Positions 33,401 to 45,890 of a DNA stretch of 64,000 bases are shown here, in pieces. The notes under the pieces were generated by a model, which worked only from the letters and a program-made list of their open reading frames with translations, made no database searches and was not told the DNA's origin. Each line of letters opens with the position of its first letter. Within the stretch, counting starts at the first letter, position 1. The position numbers and the translations under genes were made by a program. This DNA comes from Plantago major (lineage: Eukaryota > Streptophyta > Magnoliopsida > Lamiales > Plantaginaceae). The DNA is taken from contig CM048841.1 in NCBI GenBank assembly GCA_026545765.1, positions 70,306,217-70,370,216 on the forward strand. The letters run 5' to 3'.

Positions 33401-36302
33401 TTTCAAAACTCTAAACAAACTTGCCAAGAAAGAGTTAGTGGTTGGCCTTCCCAAAACATCTTTCAGAAAGGATGGTATCTGTTCTGCCTGTCAGATGGGG
33501 AAACAATCTAAGATCTCTTTCAAGTCCAAAATCAGACACTCTAGTGTTAGACCACTGCAACTATTACACATGGATCTTTTTGAATCATTTGTAACTAGTT
33601 ATGCAGGAAAGAAGTATGGTCTTCTTGTTGTAGATGACTTCTCAAGATTCACTTGGGTTGTCTTTCTGAAGCACAAATCTGATGCAAGGGTGGAGATACC
33701 AAACTTGTTGAATAAGCTTGAAGTCATGAAAAATGACAAGGTATCTGCAATCAAAACAGACCATGGTACTGAGTTTGTCAACCAGTACATTAAGGAGTTT
33801 TGTACCAGCAAAGGTATACAACACTAACTTTCCTCTGTAAGAACATCACAACAAAATGGTGTTGCAGAAAGCAAAAATAGAACACTTAAAGAAGCAGCAA
33901 GGACAATGCTAGCTGACACTGAGATAAGTGAAGTTTATTGGGTTGAAGCTGTAAACCAAAGATGCTACACTCGTAATGATGTCTGATAAACAAACACCAT
34001 GACAAGACCCCTTATGAACTCTTGGTTGGTAGACCCCCTAATATCAAACATCTAAAAGTATTTGGTTGTAGATGTTTTGTTCTTAACAATGGAAAAGAGT
34101 ATCTAAGAACCCCAAAGGCAGATGAAGGTGTGTTTCTTGGTTATTCTATGAATAGCAAAGCATACAGAGTTTACAACAAAAGAACAAAGAAGATTGAAGA
34201 ATCAATTCATGTTGTATTCTATGAAGGAAGCAAGAAAACACCCCTTCCTGATGAACTCTCAGAAAGGTTCAAGGAACTAATGATAAAGGATTCTGAAGAG
34301 GAACTCTCAGAAAGGAAAAACATCATTGTGGAAAGAGAGGATGACTCTGACGAAGAAAAGCATGAAATGCCTAGTAACGACCAGATGATTCTCAGACATG
34401 ATGAAGAATTCCCTATGAGAATTCCAGAAATGGAAACTGAAGATGTTCATCAGAGAGCTAATTTTGGAAATGACCTCTCTGACAGGCATGTCCTAGAAAG
34501 CTCTCACACTGAGAAAGTGTCAGACATTCACCGCCCTTCTGAGGTGCAAAATGTCACAGATACTGAAGAAGTATCAAGTCATAATCATAGTGATTCACAT
34601 TCAGATCACATAGATGTTGACCCTACTAGCCCTAAACCCATGATGAGATGGATCAAGGATCATCCTGCAAAAGATGTAATTGGACCAATCAATCAAGATG
34701 TTAGGACTAGGAGAGCAATAGCTGAAAATGCTAATTCTCTCTTTGGATGTTTTATCTCAAACATTGAACCAAAAAACTATAGAAGAAGCATTAAGAGACC
34801 AAGACTGGATCTCTGCAATGCAAGAAGAGTTGGATCAATTTGAAAGAAACAAAGTCTGGAAACTAGTTCCATTTGTAGAAGGAATATCTGTGATTGGAAC
34901 TAAGTGGGTTTTCAGAAACAAGAGGAATGAATCTGGTGAAATAACCAGAAACAAAGCAAGGTTGGTTGCCAAGGGATTCACCCAGACTGAAGGTTTAGAT
35001 TTTGATGAGTCATATGCACCAGTTGCTAGATTGGACGCAATAAGACACTTTCTAGCCTTTGCAGCTCATAAAGACTTTAAAGTTTATCAGATGGATGTCA
35101 AAAGTGCATTCTTGAATGGTGAACTTGCTGAGGAAGTCTATGTTGGACAACCACCTGGTTTTGAAGTTTCCTCAGAAAGTAGAATGGTCTATAAGCTACA
35201 GAAAGCTCTTTATGGACTGAAACAGGCTCCAGGAGCATGGTATGACACCTTGGCCAAATACCTTCTGGGAAGTGGTTTCAAGAAAGGTGAAGTTGATGAA
35301 ACTTTATTTACTTTAAACCATGATGGGAAACTACTCTTAGTTCAAGTATATGTTGATGACATCATATTTGGATCTAAGGACAAGCAACTTTGTGATGACT
35401 TGGCAAATCTCATGAAAAGTAAGTTTGAGATGAGCATGATGGAAGAATTGAACTATTTCCTCGGATTGCAAGTCAAGCAACTCAATGATGGAATATTCAT
35501 TAGTCAGACAAAGTATGCAAAAGACATGCTCACAAAGTTCAAACTTAAGCCTTCTGAAAAGAATGCTAAGATACCTATGAGCATAGGAACCAAGATGACC
35601 TATACTGAATCAGATAAGAGTGTTGATGAACACAAGCATAGGAAATTGATAGGTTCACTACTTTACCTTACTGCAAGCAGACCTGATATTCAATATGCAG
35701 TTGGAGTGTGTGCTAGATTTCAAACAAATCTAATGCAATCACACTACAACATTGCTATGAAAATATTAAAGTATGTGAAAGGTACAGTAGATGTAGGTTT
35801 GTGGTATCCTAAAGAAAGTGGATTGAGTTTGGCTGGTTACACAGATGCTGATTATGCTGGATCAATGCTTGATAGGAAAAGTACCTCAGGAACTTGTCAG
35901 TTTCTGGGAACTAGACTTATCTCATGGTTTAGCAAGAAACAAAACTCAATTGAAACTTCTACCACAGAGGCTGAATATATTGCTGCTGGTTGTTGTGCAA
36001 CACAAATTCTGTGGATTCAACAACAACTCAGAGACTATGGACTCAATGAAGAGAAAACTCCCATTTTCTGTGATAACACAAGTGCTATTGCAATCACACA
36101 GAACCCCAAATTCCATGCCAGAACAAAGCACATTGATGTTAGACACCACTTGATCAGAGACCATGTTGAGAAAGGCAATATAGAGATACTCAAGATTGGC
36201 ACAGAAGACCAACTTGCAGATATCTTCACTAAGCCCTTACAAGAAAGCCGGTTCTTGACCTTAAGACATAATTTTGGATTAATGGAGTTGCCTAAGGACT
36301 GA
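30412..36302 (+). pseudogene. gag-pol region of retroelement A, broken
   Basis: Parts in order: gag with a CX2CX4HX4C zinc knuckle (CFYCQKPGHFKRDC, near 31410) and a long Glu/Lys coiled coil (31800-32100); protease region with WLFDSGCGKHM (about 32980); GAG-pre-integrase HWLWHKRMSHLNF (33370); integrase (33560-33960); reverse transcriptase with YVDDIIFGS (about 35350); RNase H and the terminal ADIFTKPL motif (about 36220). The order gag-PR-IN-RT-RH is that of Ty1/copia. Published work reports that Sirevirus gag coiled coils can bind dynein light chain LC8-like proteins; whether this one could is unknown. It has roughly seven or eight breaks and is a fossil. Confidence 0.9.
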
Positions 36303-37224
36303 AAAATTGTCCTGAATCTCTAAAGACTGAATAAGTGAGTAGGCCTCTGAGAACAGGTTCTCAGAAAGCCAAGTTGATAAGAAGTGATGCAAAGGTTTCT
36401 GAGTAGCAACACTCAGAAAGGCAAAACATTTCTGGAACGGGTATCCAGAAAGGCAAAGGTCGGTACACACTTAATAAGTAAATAAAACTAGAACTTACTT
36501 ACTGAGAGTGGGTCAAATACATTCAAACAACTGAAGCTTCTGACACTTGAATTCAGAAAGTTATGTAGTCATAAAGAGAAATAGACACACAAAGCCCAAA
36601 AGGTATAAGTTCTGAAAGTCAAACATGTGCAATGTCTTGTATTTTTACCATTTTCATGATAAACAATATATAGATAAGGACTTGACACTCAGAATGATAA
36701 GCTCAAACGATTAAGTGTTCCTACTCTTTACTAAGTGACACAATGAATGTAGCATATTAAAAATCCATCAAGTCGGCACATTACCATTTGTTGATTGATA
36801 TCATTACAAGATATTCAATATATGCCCTTGATGAATAAACGTTTGATCTCAACGGTTGAGATTAAAACAAAGCTAGTAATGTCTGTTGAGAAATGCAGAC
36901 ATGGCCCACTACGCATTTAATGAAGTACAAAGGACGTACCACGCCTATGCAGATGCAAAGACACGCATTCATATTCAGCTATATGTATGTTGTATCTATG
37001 TACATTTTGTCTGCTATATATATAGGATTTGGGCAAAAGACAAACACTTTTACCAATTCCGAAATTTCAAAATTGCATCAAAACAGCAAAATCTCTCAAG
37101 ATTTTTGCAAAACCCCTCTGCAAAACTCAACTTCTTGTGCTTAGTCTTCTGAAAAGATAGACTAATCTCGATTAATTGTGCAATATTCATCTGAAAAACA
37201 CTCACTCTAAACTCTTTATAAGAG
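36303..37224 (+). other. Spacer between pol and post-pol region of A
   Basis: About 920 bp without a supportable gene, closely matching 54923-55841 of B in inverse direction. A TATATATA stretch (37015-37022) and a leader-like end just before ATG 37225 could form a separate internal promoter for the post-pol region; this is a guess. Confidence 0.45.
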
Positions 37225-38666
37225 ATGGCACCCAAGAAGATGACCACCAAGAACCCTAAGGCAACATCCTCTGCTTCTGCTGAAAAGTAAGGAGGAAAGG
37301 AACTTGAGGTGTTGAATAAACGCCTTCTGGGAACGTTTACCCCATCGGACTGGAACCCTAAACACAAAATGAATTGGGGAGCCTTTCTAGTAAAGAGATA
37401 TGTACCAGCAGTTATATCTTCAAAACCAGAAAGGAAACTGATATTGGGAATGCTGAAGAATTTCCATATCTACAAGCTTCTATCTGCTGCACCCAGTGGA
37501 CTATCCACACTGGATGTACTGGAGTTCTATAACAACTCCAAAATCTTCACAAAAGTTAGGAATGATGAAGAAGAAAAATACATGCAGACTGAAGTCCAAG
37601 GACAAGAAATTGTTCTAGACTGCAAGACTTTCTGCAAGATATTCCGATTGAAAAATCGAGGAACATTTGAAGACATCAACATCAAGGACGCTTCCATAAT
37701 TCAAGGCGTCAAAGAGCTATTTGAAGCAATCCAGTTAGAAAATGCAAAAGGTTGCCCAGGAGACTTTGTTCTGAAGGCCATCAGAACTAGTCATCTCCAA
37801 AAACACTGGAGTACTTTAGCTCTTATTCTGGTCCGTTGCTTTGATGGCAACAAAGGTGGAGTAGACTAGATAAGCATGGAGAGATGGATGATGATGCATC
37901 TTCTGAACAAGAAGCATGAAGGGCAGGAAACCCACTTCAATTGGGGGAAGTACGCCTTCAACAAATTTCTTGGACACATTGAGGAATTTGAGCCCAAAAT
38001 CATCAATGGTTTTGAGCCAAAGGCCAATATGCACTTTGGTCTCGGGATCTGTTACATTCGAAACAATGGGAATCACTCTCGAGAGAGGGAAATCGATCAC
38101 TAACTCCCTTTTCAGACACGCTTTTGAAGAAAAGGAGAAACTTGCTGCTGAGAACGCACTCAGAAAGGCAGAAGAAGAAGAAGAAACTGCACAACAAGGT
38201 GAGGAGGTCTCTGAGCAAGCCAAAGCTAAACCTCCAGTTGCCAAGAGAAAGAGGACTCATAGCAAAAGAGTCTCCAAGTCCCTAATCATACAAGAGGCAC
38301 AACCTTCTGGAGACAAGGTCTCAGAAGATGTTGGGCCTTCGAAAGGCAAATCCAGAATGCCCAAGAGTCCGAACGAATGCTCCAGAACTCTCCAGAGATG
38401 ATAGAAATATCATAGATGGGTCTGCACCAACACAGAATAGTGATTCTGAGGATGATGAAGTACTTGCAAAAGTACTCAAAAGGTTCAAGTATGAGACCCA
38501 TGGAGGGGCTTCAAGCTCGACTCTTCGAGAAGACAAGAGCCCCTCTGCCCAGCAGGAAGAAGAAGGCCTGGGTGAGGAAGATAGAATGATGGAAGATGTT
38601 GCCATTGCTTCCACATTCACAATGCCAGCACTTAAATTTGCTGAAGAAAACCCTGTTCTTGAACAG

Positions 38667-38669
38667 GTT
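38667..38669. repeat. Target duplication GTT, left of CACTA 2
   Basis: GTT here and at 45909-45911. Element B, near 53470-53480 in inverse direction, keeps the matching site without the insertion. Confidence 0.88.
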
Positions 38670-38684
38670 CACTACAAAAAAAAA

Positions 38685-39020
38685 CCAGTTTTAGCGACGG
38701 AATTATCCGTCGCTAAAACTGGACCGATCCGTCACTAAATCCTTAGCGACGGATAATACCCCGTCCCCAAACAATGCGTCGCAATGTTTTTTAGCGACGG
38801 ATAAGGGATCCGTCGCTAAATAACGACGCACTGGCGGATTAATCCATTGACCAGTTCGTCCGCATTGGCGATGGATTCTGTATCCGTCTCTAATTAGAGA
38901 TGGGGTTTAGCGACGGAAATAATTCCGTCGCTAAATTCACGAACTAATCCGGCTTAGTTTGATTGGTATTTAGCGACGAAATTTATATGTTTTAGCGACG
39001 ACATAATTCCGTCGCTAAAT
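38685..39020. repeat. Subterminal repeats of CACTA 2, tnpA side
   Basis: TTAGCGACGGA and its complement TCCGTCGCTAA occur about ten times in both directions; these are presumed transposase-binding sites. Confidence 0.85.
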
Positions 39021-39215
39021 CTACTGTTTTGAATTTTTTTTCTTTAAATATTTCTTTTTCACCTGTTTTTTCACATAATATAGTCATAGATAATATACCC
39101 GAAACAATTAAATTGCATTAATATATCCGAAACTATATAAATTATCTACAAATAATCCGAAACAAGAATTACAAGGTGAAATAGTGTCAAATTATCCATA
39201 ACAAGTCTGATGTAA

Positions 39216-41178
39216 CTAAGGATAATCGGGAGGAGGCGGTGGGTGAGACTGGGAAGAGCTACTGAACATCTGGGTCAAATCGTCCATCCGCTTGGCCATA
39301 CGAGCCTGTTCCTCAAGCACTTGCTCGTAAGCTGCCTTGGTCGCAGCTATTTCCTGTTGGAGAGGAGTCATCATCTCGTTAACCTGCTGCTGCGTGTAGA
39401 GGTTAGATCGCGATCCTGATCCCTGGGACACTGAGAAGCTACCAGAACTCATGGAAGGGCCTAAAGTTCCCAATCCATACATTCGACCCTTGCTGTCCAT
39501 TGGGTTGACCTCGAAGAAGATCTGGTCTTGCTCTTCAATTGACAGCTCATGACCGTCGATCATCCTCTCGACCTCACTCTGCAATTGTTGGTTGCATACG
39601 AAATGAGATGTAATTTTAGGAATCACTTTAATTAAAATACTCAAATACACATGTAATTAACCTTAAGAAAGAAACGTACCGCAATACGTTCGGCCCTCAC
39701 ATCAGTCCAGATGCCATTCTTCAGCTTAGCCTTCTTGAAGTGGTACAGAGCACTCTTCGGCTGTCCTTTATTGGCCTAAAAAACATATGTGCAAACAAGT
39801 AGTTAGTTGATTGAAATGAAAGCTAAAAACTGTGATGTATCATATTCCAAGTCATAAACAACATAGTTACTAACCTCCATCACGTGATCTGTAACAATAG
39901 CTCGCGACCCATAGTGATGTGCAGCGTGCCGTACCATCATCATGGCTCGGACAAACGATTTTGTATTCTTTTCAGACGCTTGATCACGGACGAATGGATC
40001 ATTCCAAGATGCCAACCACAAAGTGCCACTCGTCATCCCCCACCCAAGTTGGTACTGCGTGTCTCCTTCATTTTGTAGACCATTTTCCTATAGATGTCGG
40101 ACCAAAGTCTCAAACGAGTACAATCTGGGACACTAAGATTGGGAATGAAATAGTCCTTCTACAACAATTCCATTCAAAGTAAAAATTACACAAGTATAAA
40201 GAAAGATAACAATTTAAATATAACACTAAAATGAAACTGAAATGTAGTAGTCCTACATCAAAACAAGCTCAGTGGCTAACATACCACTCAAATTGTCCTA
40301 AAATTGACTAACACAATGGTGACTAACATATCACCCAAGTTCAGTGGCTAACATATCACTCAAACGACACAACAAGTTCATAAATGGTGACTAACACATC
40401 AAAACAAGCTTAGTGGCTAACATACCACTCAAATTGTCCTAAAATTGACTAACACAATGGTGACTAACATATCACCCAAGTTCAGTGGCTAACATACCAC
40501 TCAAACGACACAACAAGTTCATAAATGGTGACTAACACATCAAAACAAGCTTAGTGGCTAACATACCACTCACAGATATAGTGGCTAACATACCACACAC
40601 ATTAACACAATGATTAAAAAAACAAATAAAGCATTAATTGTAACATTTAAGCTTACGCGCAGCTCGTCGAAGTAAAAGTGCTTCATCCGGTCCGGGACGT
40701 TTGACCACTTCTCGCCTCCCTGTCCCGGCATCTCCCGCCTCCCCCTGAAGATTTTGCCTAGTTTGTCCGAGGCATCCGGAGGCCAAAACCTGTTATCAAT
40801 GAGACAAACAAGAAACAAATATTCATTAGTAAAATCATGTAACATATATTTATCTTAAGTGTATGTTCTACAACTCCATAATACTTACTTGTTCCTGCCA
40901 TTGGGGAACAACACCGGTTTCCCCTGAAATGTAGCACCGTCCGTCAACGTCAAGTACGGACACCCGTCAGAGGGGTAGTCACCAGGAGCAGAAGCCGTGT
41001 AGGCCGGTGGAGTCTCTGGTACCTGAGACTGGCTGCTGCTCCCCCCAATGTCGTATCCAACGAGAGGACTACCATGACTAGCTGGGGTACTACTAGAACC
41101 CGCTGGACTAGCACCCCTAAACCCGGGAGGAATATGTCGACTTCCTTTGGCGCGGCATCTGCAAATAAGAAATTGCAA
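39216..41178 (-). pseudogene. tnpA-like (Ptta/En/Spm) gene of CACTA 2
   Basis: Exon-like blocks on the minus strand match those of CACTA 1. The first is a Ser/Pro/Gly-rich exon ending DGATFQGKPVLFPNGRNK (41178-40885). Then come FWPPDASDKLGKIFRGRREMPGQGGEKW (40795-40662, shown in two family blocks) and a block containing TSGTLWLASWNDPFV (about 40036-39870). The last covers HFKKAKLKNGIW and the C-terminal exon (39650-39216), with EQDQIFFEV and a coiled coil of LQQEIAATKAAYEQVLEEQ type. Intron borders are mostly GT-AG. The 140-bp hairpin repeats lie in the matching intron. Whether the whole frame is open cannot be settled by eye. Confidence 0.65.
40258..40600. repeat. Hairpin array in 140-bp tandem units
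   Basis: A unit starting CAAAACAAGCT begins at about 40259, 40399 and 40540. Each unit carries hairpins with loop CTAACATA and stems AGTGG/CCACT or GGTGA/TCACC, the same two stem types as in CACTA 1 read on the other strand. Confidence 0.85.
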
Positions 41179-41274
41179 GAAAAAATTAATGAGTTAGTAA
41201 AGAATACATGAATATACATTTGACAGATATTAAAGTAATAATAATCAGCAACTAATCATATATACACATAACAA

Positions 41275-44200
41275 CTAAGCATACAATACACACATACCCT
41301 CGTCCTCATCGGCTATTGTTAAGTCTATAAATTGGTCTTCACCCAGGTCTATGAACTCATCATCAGCTTGTACAGGCTTTCTCGCAGTTTGATCGACGAC
41401 CTCTTCTTGATACGAGTTGGTAATTGAATCATCCTTATCAATGTACTCTACTCTGGAGCAGGCCTGTATATGCATCGCAGCCAACCAATCCACCTTATCG
41501 CGTTTGAGGCTTGGATATTCAATAAACACCACCTGCCGTGCTTGAGTCGCCAAGATAAAAGGTTCATACTTAGTACGATACCTCTTCCTGTGGTTAATTT
41601 CTACCATTTGATAGAGCTCGTGTTTCTGCGTACCACTTGGAGTAGGATCATACCAGTCAACATCAAACAGAAAGGTTCTTTTCAAAGGAAACCCCGGATA
41701 TTCAAGTCGCACAATTCGTCTCAGGTTCCCGTAGAAATCATACAAATCATCATTTGCATCTTGATCTTACCCCCTTACACACACCACGGAATTGCTTGTG
41801 GCCATGGCGGTGTTAGACTCAATTGTTTGAAACCTAAGGCCATTTTCTATGTAAGATGAGAATGTGGAGACCTTTCGGTTTGGTCCCTCTGCTAGAGATT
41901 CTAAGTAAGGACATGTGACTTTGTTGACAGGATTTCGTACGTACTCCTTGAACCAATCTGCAAATTCTGTTTCCAACTTCTGTTGAAGCAGTTCTTCAAT
42001 TACGTCATCTGCCATTGTTGGATTCTTCTCTCTAAAAAGGCTGTGGACACGATTACATGATTAGATATATATAGTAGTTAGAAGTTAAAATCCATGTGTT
42101 AGCGTAAGAAAGCTACTCACCGAGCATAAATCTCCATAAATTTGTCAACTTCAGCACAGTTCGAGAGGACATAATATGTGGCTGCCTTCAGCTCCTTATC
42201 CGTCAGCCATTCTGTCTTTTCTTCTCCAATAGGTCTCCCAGAGACCCTAAAAATTGAAATGGAAACGTCATCATCCTCTTGAACTTCGAATGTGTCTGCG
42301 TTTCTGGACGGCCTAGATGCCTTCGTCGGGACATGGTCCCCAAAGTAATAGGAGCAGAAGATTGCAGCTTCCTCAAGACGTAGGCATTGGCCATCGATCC
42401 CTCAGGCTTGCCTTTGTTGTTGACATACCTCTTCAATTTTCCCAAGTACCTGTAATGCATATATGTTGATGTAACACAATGTAACTTGGGAAAATTCAGA
42501 CTTTATAAGTAAATGATTGCCTTGATTACACACCTCTCGAATGGATACATCCATCGATACTGAACCGGTCCAGCAAGCCTCGCTTCATGTGGGAGGTGAA
42601 CCGGCAAGTGCTCCATAGAATCAAATAAGCTCGGAGGAAAGATACGCTCGAGCTTACATAGAATCAATGGTATGTTGCTTTCAAGATTTGCTAACACTAC
42701 ATCGTCAAGCACCCTTGAGCATAAATTCTTGAAAAATAAGCTCAGCTCGGTGATCGCAATCCATACAGGTTTAGGTAGCATTTCTCGAAATGCAACAGGG
42801 AGAAGCCTCTCCATGAACACATGACAATCGTGGCTCTTCATCCCGTACATCTTTGTCCTCTTCACATCCACACACCGCCCCAACTTTGAGGCGTAATTAT
42901 CGGGGAACTTCAATCCCCTCACCCAATCAAATAGTTTGTTCCTAGATTCAGTGTCAATTGTGTAGCATGCCTTGGGCCACTGCCCCTTATCATTCTGCTT
43001 TGTCAACTCGGGCCTTTTACACAATGTATCCAACTCGGCTCTAGATTTAGGGGTGTCCTTTGTTTTTCCGGTAATGTTGCAAATCGTGTTGAATAAGTTC
43101 TCGAACACGTTTTCTCAATGTGCATGAAATCCAAGTTGTGACGTATAAGAAGACTGCTCCAATAAGGCAAGTCCCAGAAGATGCTTCTCTTCTTCCATCC
43201 ACAATTTTTGCTAATTTTCTCGTTATGCTTATCCGACCCAACTTCAGTCACTTTCATAAGACCCAACCTATCTATCTCCGCAAGTATTTCCTTTGTTCAC
43301 TACTTTATTTTTCAAGAATTGAGTCTTGTTCTTCCTGAACGTATGGTCCTTTGGTAGAAATCTCGATGACATCAAACCAACATTCCTTTCCGCTCTCCTT
43401 GCCTAAATTAAATGCATCGTCTTCCATACAATGTGGACATGCATTAAAGCCCACGGTTTTCCTTCCAGATAGCATGGAGTACGTGAAAAATCACTCACGG
43501 TCCCATGAATCGCTCTCAATGTAAAGTTCTTCTTCTTTGACACATCATATGCCGGGATACCATTTTCCCACAACTCAATCAGCTCCTTGATTAGGGGCTG
43601 CAAGAACACATCCAGCTTCTGTGACGGATCATCTGGCCCGGGCACCAACACAGTCAAGAACATGAATGGTTCCTTCATGCACTCACCGGGTGGTTATGCG
43701 GTGTCGAGATGATGCCAACAAGAGTACTTCCGGTCATTTCCAAACGGGTTAAAACCATCCGTACAAAGCCCCAAGCGTACATTTCTAGGCTCGTCTGCAA
43801 ACTCCGGCTAGGTCTTATCGAACTGTTTCCATGCGGGTGAGTCTGATGGATGCTCCATTCTACCCTCTTCCGGGATTACTCGCTCATTGTGCCACCGCAT
43901 TTTATCGGCACAAGCACTTGAAGCGTACAACCTCTTCAAACGAGGTGCTAGAGGAAAATACCACATTTTCTTATGTGGTAGATTTTTCTTCTGACGTTTC
44001 TTTGCAGCCCCCTCCTTGTAACGCTTGTACCGGTCCTTACCACAGAACTTGCACTTCAGTAGATCTGTATCCTCCCCCCAATAGATCATACATATCCTCA
44101 CAACAATCTATGGTTTCCATGGGCAACCCCATCCCCCGCATCTTTTTCTTCGCTGGGTAAAAGTTGGTGGGAACTAGATTTTCTTCCGGACAAAGATCTG

Positions 44201-44813
44201 ACATTAATTGTACCCATTCATTGACGCTCGCTTCAGATTGCTGGCCATTAGCCTTACAACTCATTAGCCGAGCCAACAAAGACAACTCGCTCAGCCTACA
44301 TCCCTGATAAATCGGCTTCTTTGCTGATTCCAGCAAGTCAAAGAACACCTGATCCGCAGGATTCGGAGGCTCCTCCACATCCCCTCGATTCTGGCTCCTC
44401 GGTGTCCATGAACTCGACCCAACATCATACACCATTTGCTCCATCCGTTCATGATCATAATTAGCATCGATGTAGGCGTGTTTTGAGTACTTAGATCACA
44501 TTTTCTCCTTCCTTTTACGCTTTGAGAGATGCTCATAATCCATGAACGGTGCTCGTGTCTCACCATGATAACACCATACCTCATACTGAGACACGAACCC
44601 CTTACGTTTCAAGTGCTCCACTACCGTTTCAGGAGGCAAAAATTGTTTATTCCTACATTTGTTCGCATTGCAAGGGCACTTCATCTTCCCCCCACTCAAA
44701 CAAGTAGTTTGTGTAAGCGCAAAAGTGATGAAGGATTCAACCCCTTCCACAAAACTAGACTGAATTCTGCCATTCACTATGCGACGGTACATCCATGAAC
44801 GATCGGGATTCAT
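41275..44813 (-). pseudogene. tnpD-like transposase of CACTA 2, broken
   Basis: Starts MNPDRSWMYRRIVNGRIQSS at 44813 with the transposase-associated domain (MKCPCNANKCRN). The KMRGMGLPMETIDCC and CKFCGKDRYKRYKEG blocks come next, then the core, then HNLDFMHIEK near 43125. A DUF4218-like block covers 43108-42503 (MKSHDCHVFMERLLPVAFRE) and a short block 42460-42203 holds LGKLKRYVNNKGKPEGS. The ADDVIEELLQQKLETEFADW block is at 42015-41767 and the DUF4216-like part (RTFLFDVDWYDPTPSG) at 41745-41275. Frame changes near 44100, 43800, 43400 and 43100, and a stop near 41765, break it. Some gaps, such as 42461-42530 and 42020-42120, look like true introns. Confidence 0.85.
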
Positions 44814-45369
44814 AATTATATGATTAGCCTGACACGTCTACAATTATTAGATTTATAACATGCATTTTACGTTAATATAATCACCAAATAGTCTCAAAAC
44901 ACTTAATTAAATCTTCATAATCTAGTGTATATATACGAATTTATCGAATCAAAATTACTACGTACTTAATTACAAACATCCTAACATTATAATAATTAGC
45001 AATACAAATTCACAATCAATATATCAATTGCACAAAGTTAACTAGCTAGTATACTATATCTCCCATAAACATACAATTGATCTAATTAGTCGAAATTATC
45101 AAAATTCCCAAATTTGTCAACAAGTAAGGGTTCCAAAACACTAAACTAAATCTTTCTAATCCTACTACATATACGAAAATATCAAATTAACAACCCTATA
45201 TACTTCCAAACATTCTAACATTATACTAAAAATTCAAATTCACAATTAATACATCGATTGAACATCTCAAAGTTAACACACTACGTAATATAAGCTAAAC
45301 TAACTACTACATACTTACAATAAACGTTCAATTGCTCAAATTAGTCAAAATTAACAAAATTCCCAAATT

Positions 45370-45570
45370 TGACAAAGTTAAGGTTTTAGCCAAAATACCT
45401 TCGATTTAGCTGGTGAAAAGATGAAATTGGTTGACCACACGAGTTCCTTGTCCCACGAGCTTCAAGAAGACTCCAAAATTGGCCGGAACGGTCGAGATTT
45501 GGTCGGAAAATTGGAAATGGTGAAGGAAGAAGGAAGAAAAATGGGGAAGAAAGGGCTACTGCCCGATGGT
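45370..45570 (-). promoter_or_regulatory. Leader exon of CACTA 2
   Basis: On the minus strand it carries the GTTCCGGCCAATTTTGG block and GAAGCTCGTGGGACAAGGA shared with the leaders of the other two elements, followed by a GGTATTTTGGC donor-like site. An intron would run to the GTGTCAG acceptor near 44830. Confidence 0.55.
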
Positions 45571-45579
45571 ATCAAGGTT

Positions 45580-45890
45580 TTAGCGACGGATCGCTATCCG
45601 TCGCTAAAATCCGTCGCTAGTTAGCGACGGAACGCGATCCGTCGCTAGTTAACTTTTTTTAATTTTTTTTTAATTTTGTAAGATGGTCAACTTATTTAGG
45701 GACGGATTTAATAAATCCGTCGCTATTTAACGACGGAAAAACACCCGTCGCTAATTTAGCGACGGATTAGCGACGGATTAGAGACGGATTGAGCGAATTC
45801 GCTCAATCCGTCTCCATTCCGTCGCTAAAATTAGCGATTCGTCGCTAAATAGCGACGGATTCTATCCATCGCTAATGGCCATCGCTAAAC
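45580..45890. repeat. Subterminal repeats of CACTA 2, transposase side
   Basis: About a dozen GCGACGGAT / ATCCGTCGC words in both directions run up to the TIR. Confidence 0.85.

Noticed and set aside
40258-40600. CRISPR-like repeat array
   Set aside because: The spacing and stems look repeated, but the region is an intron of a plant DNA transposon and its spacers are themselves repeated.
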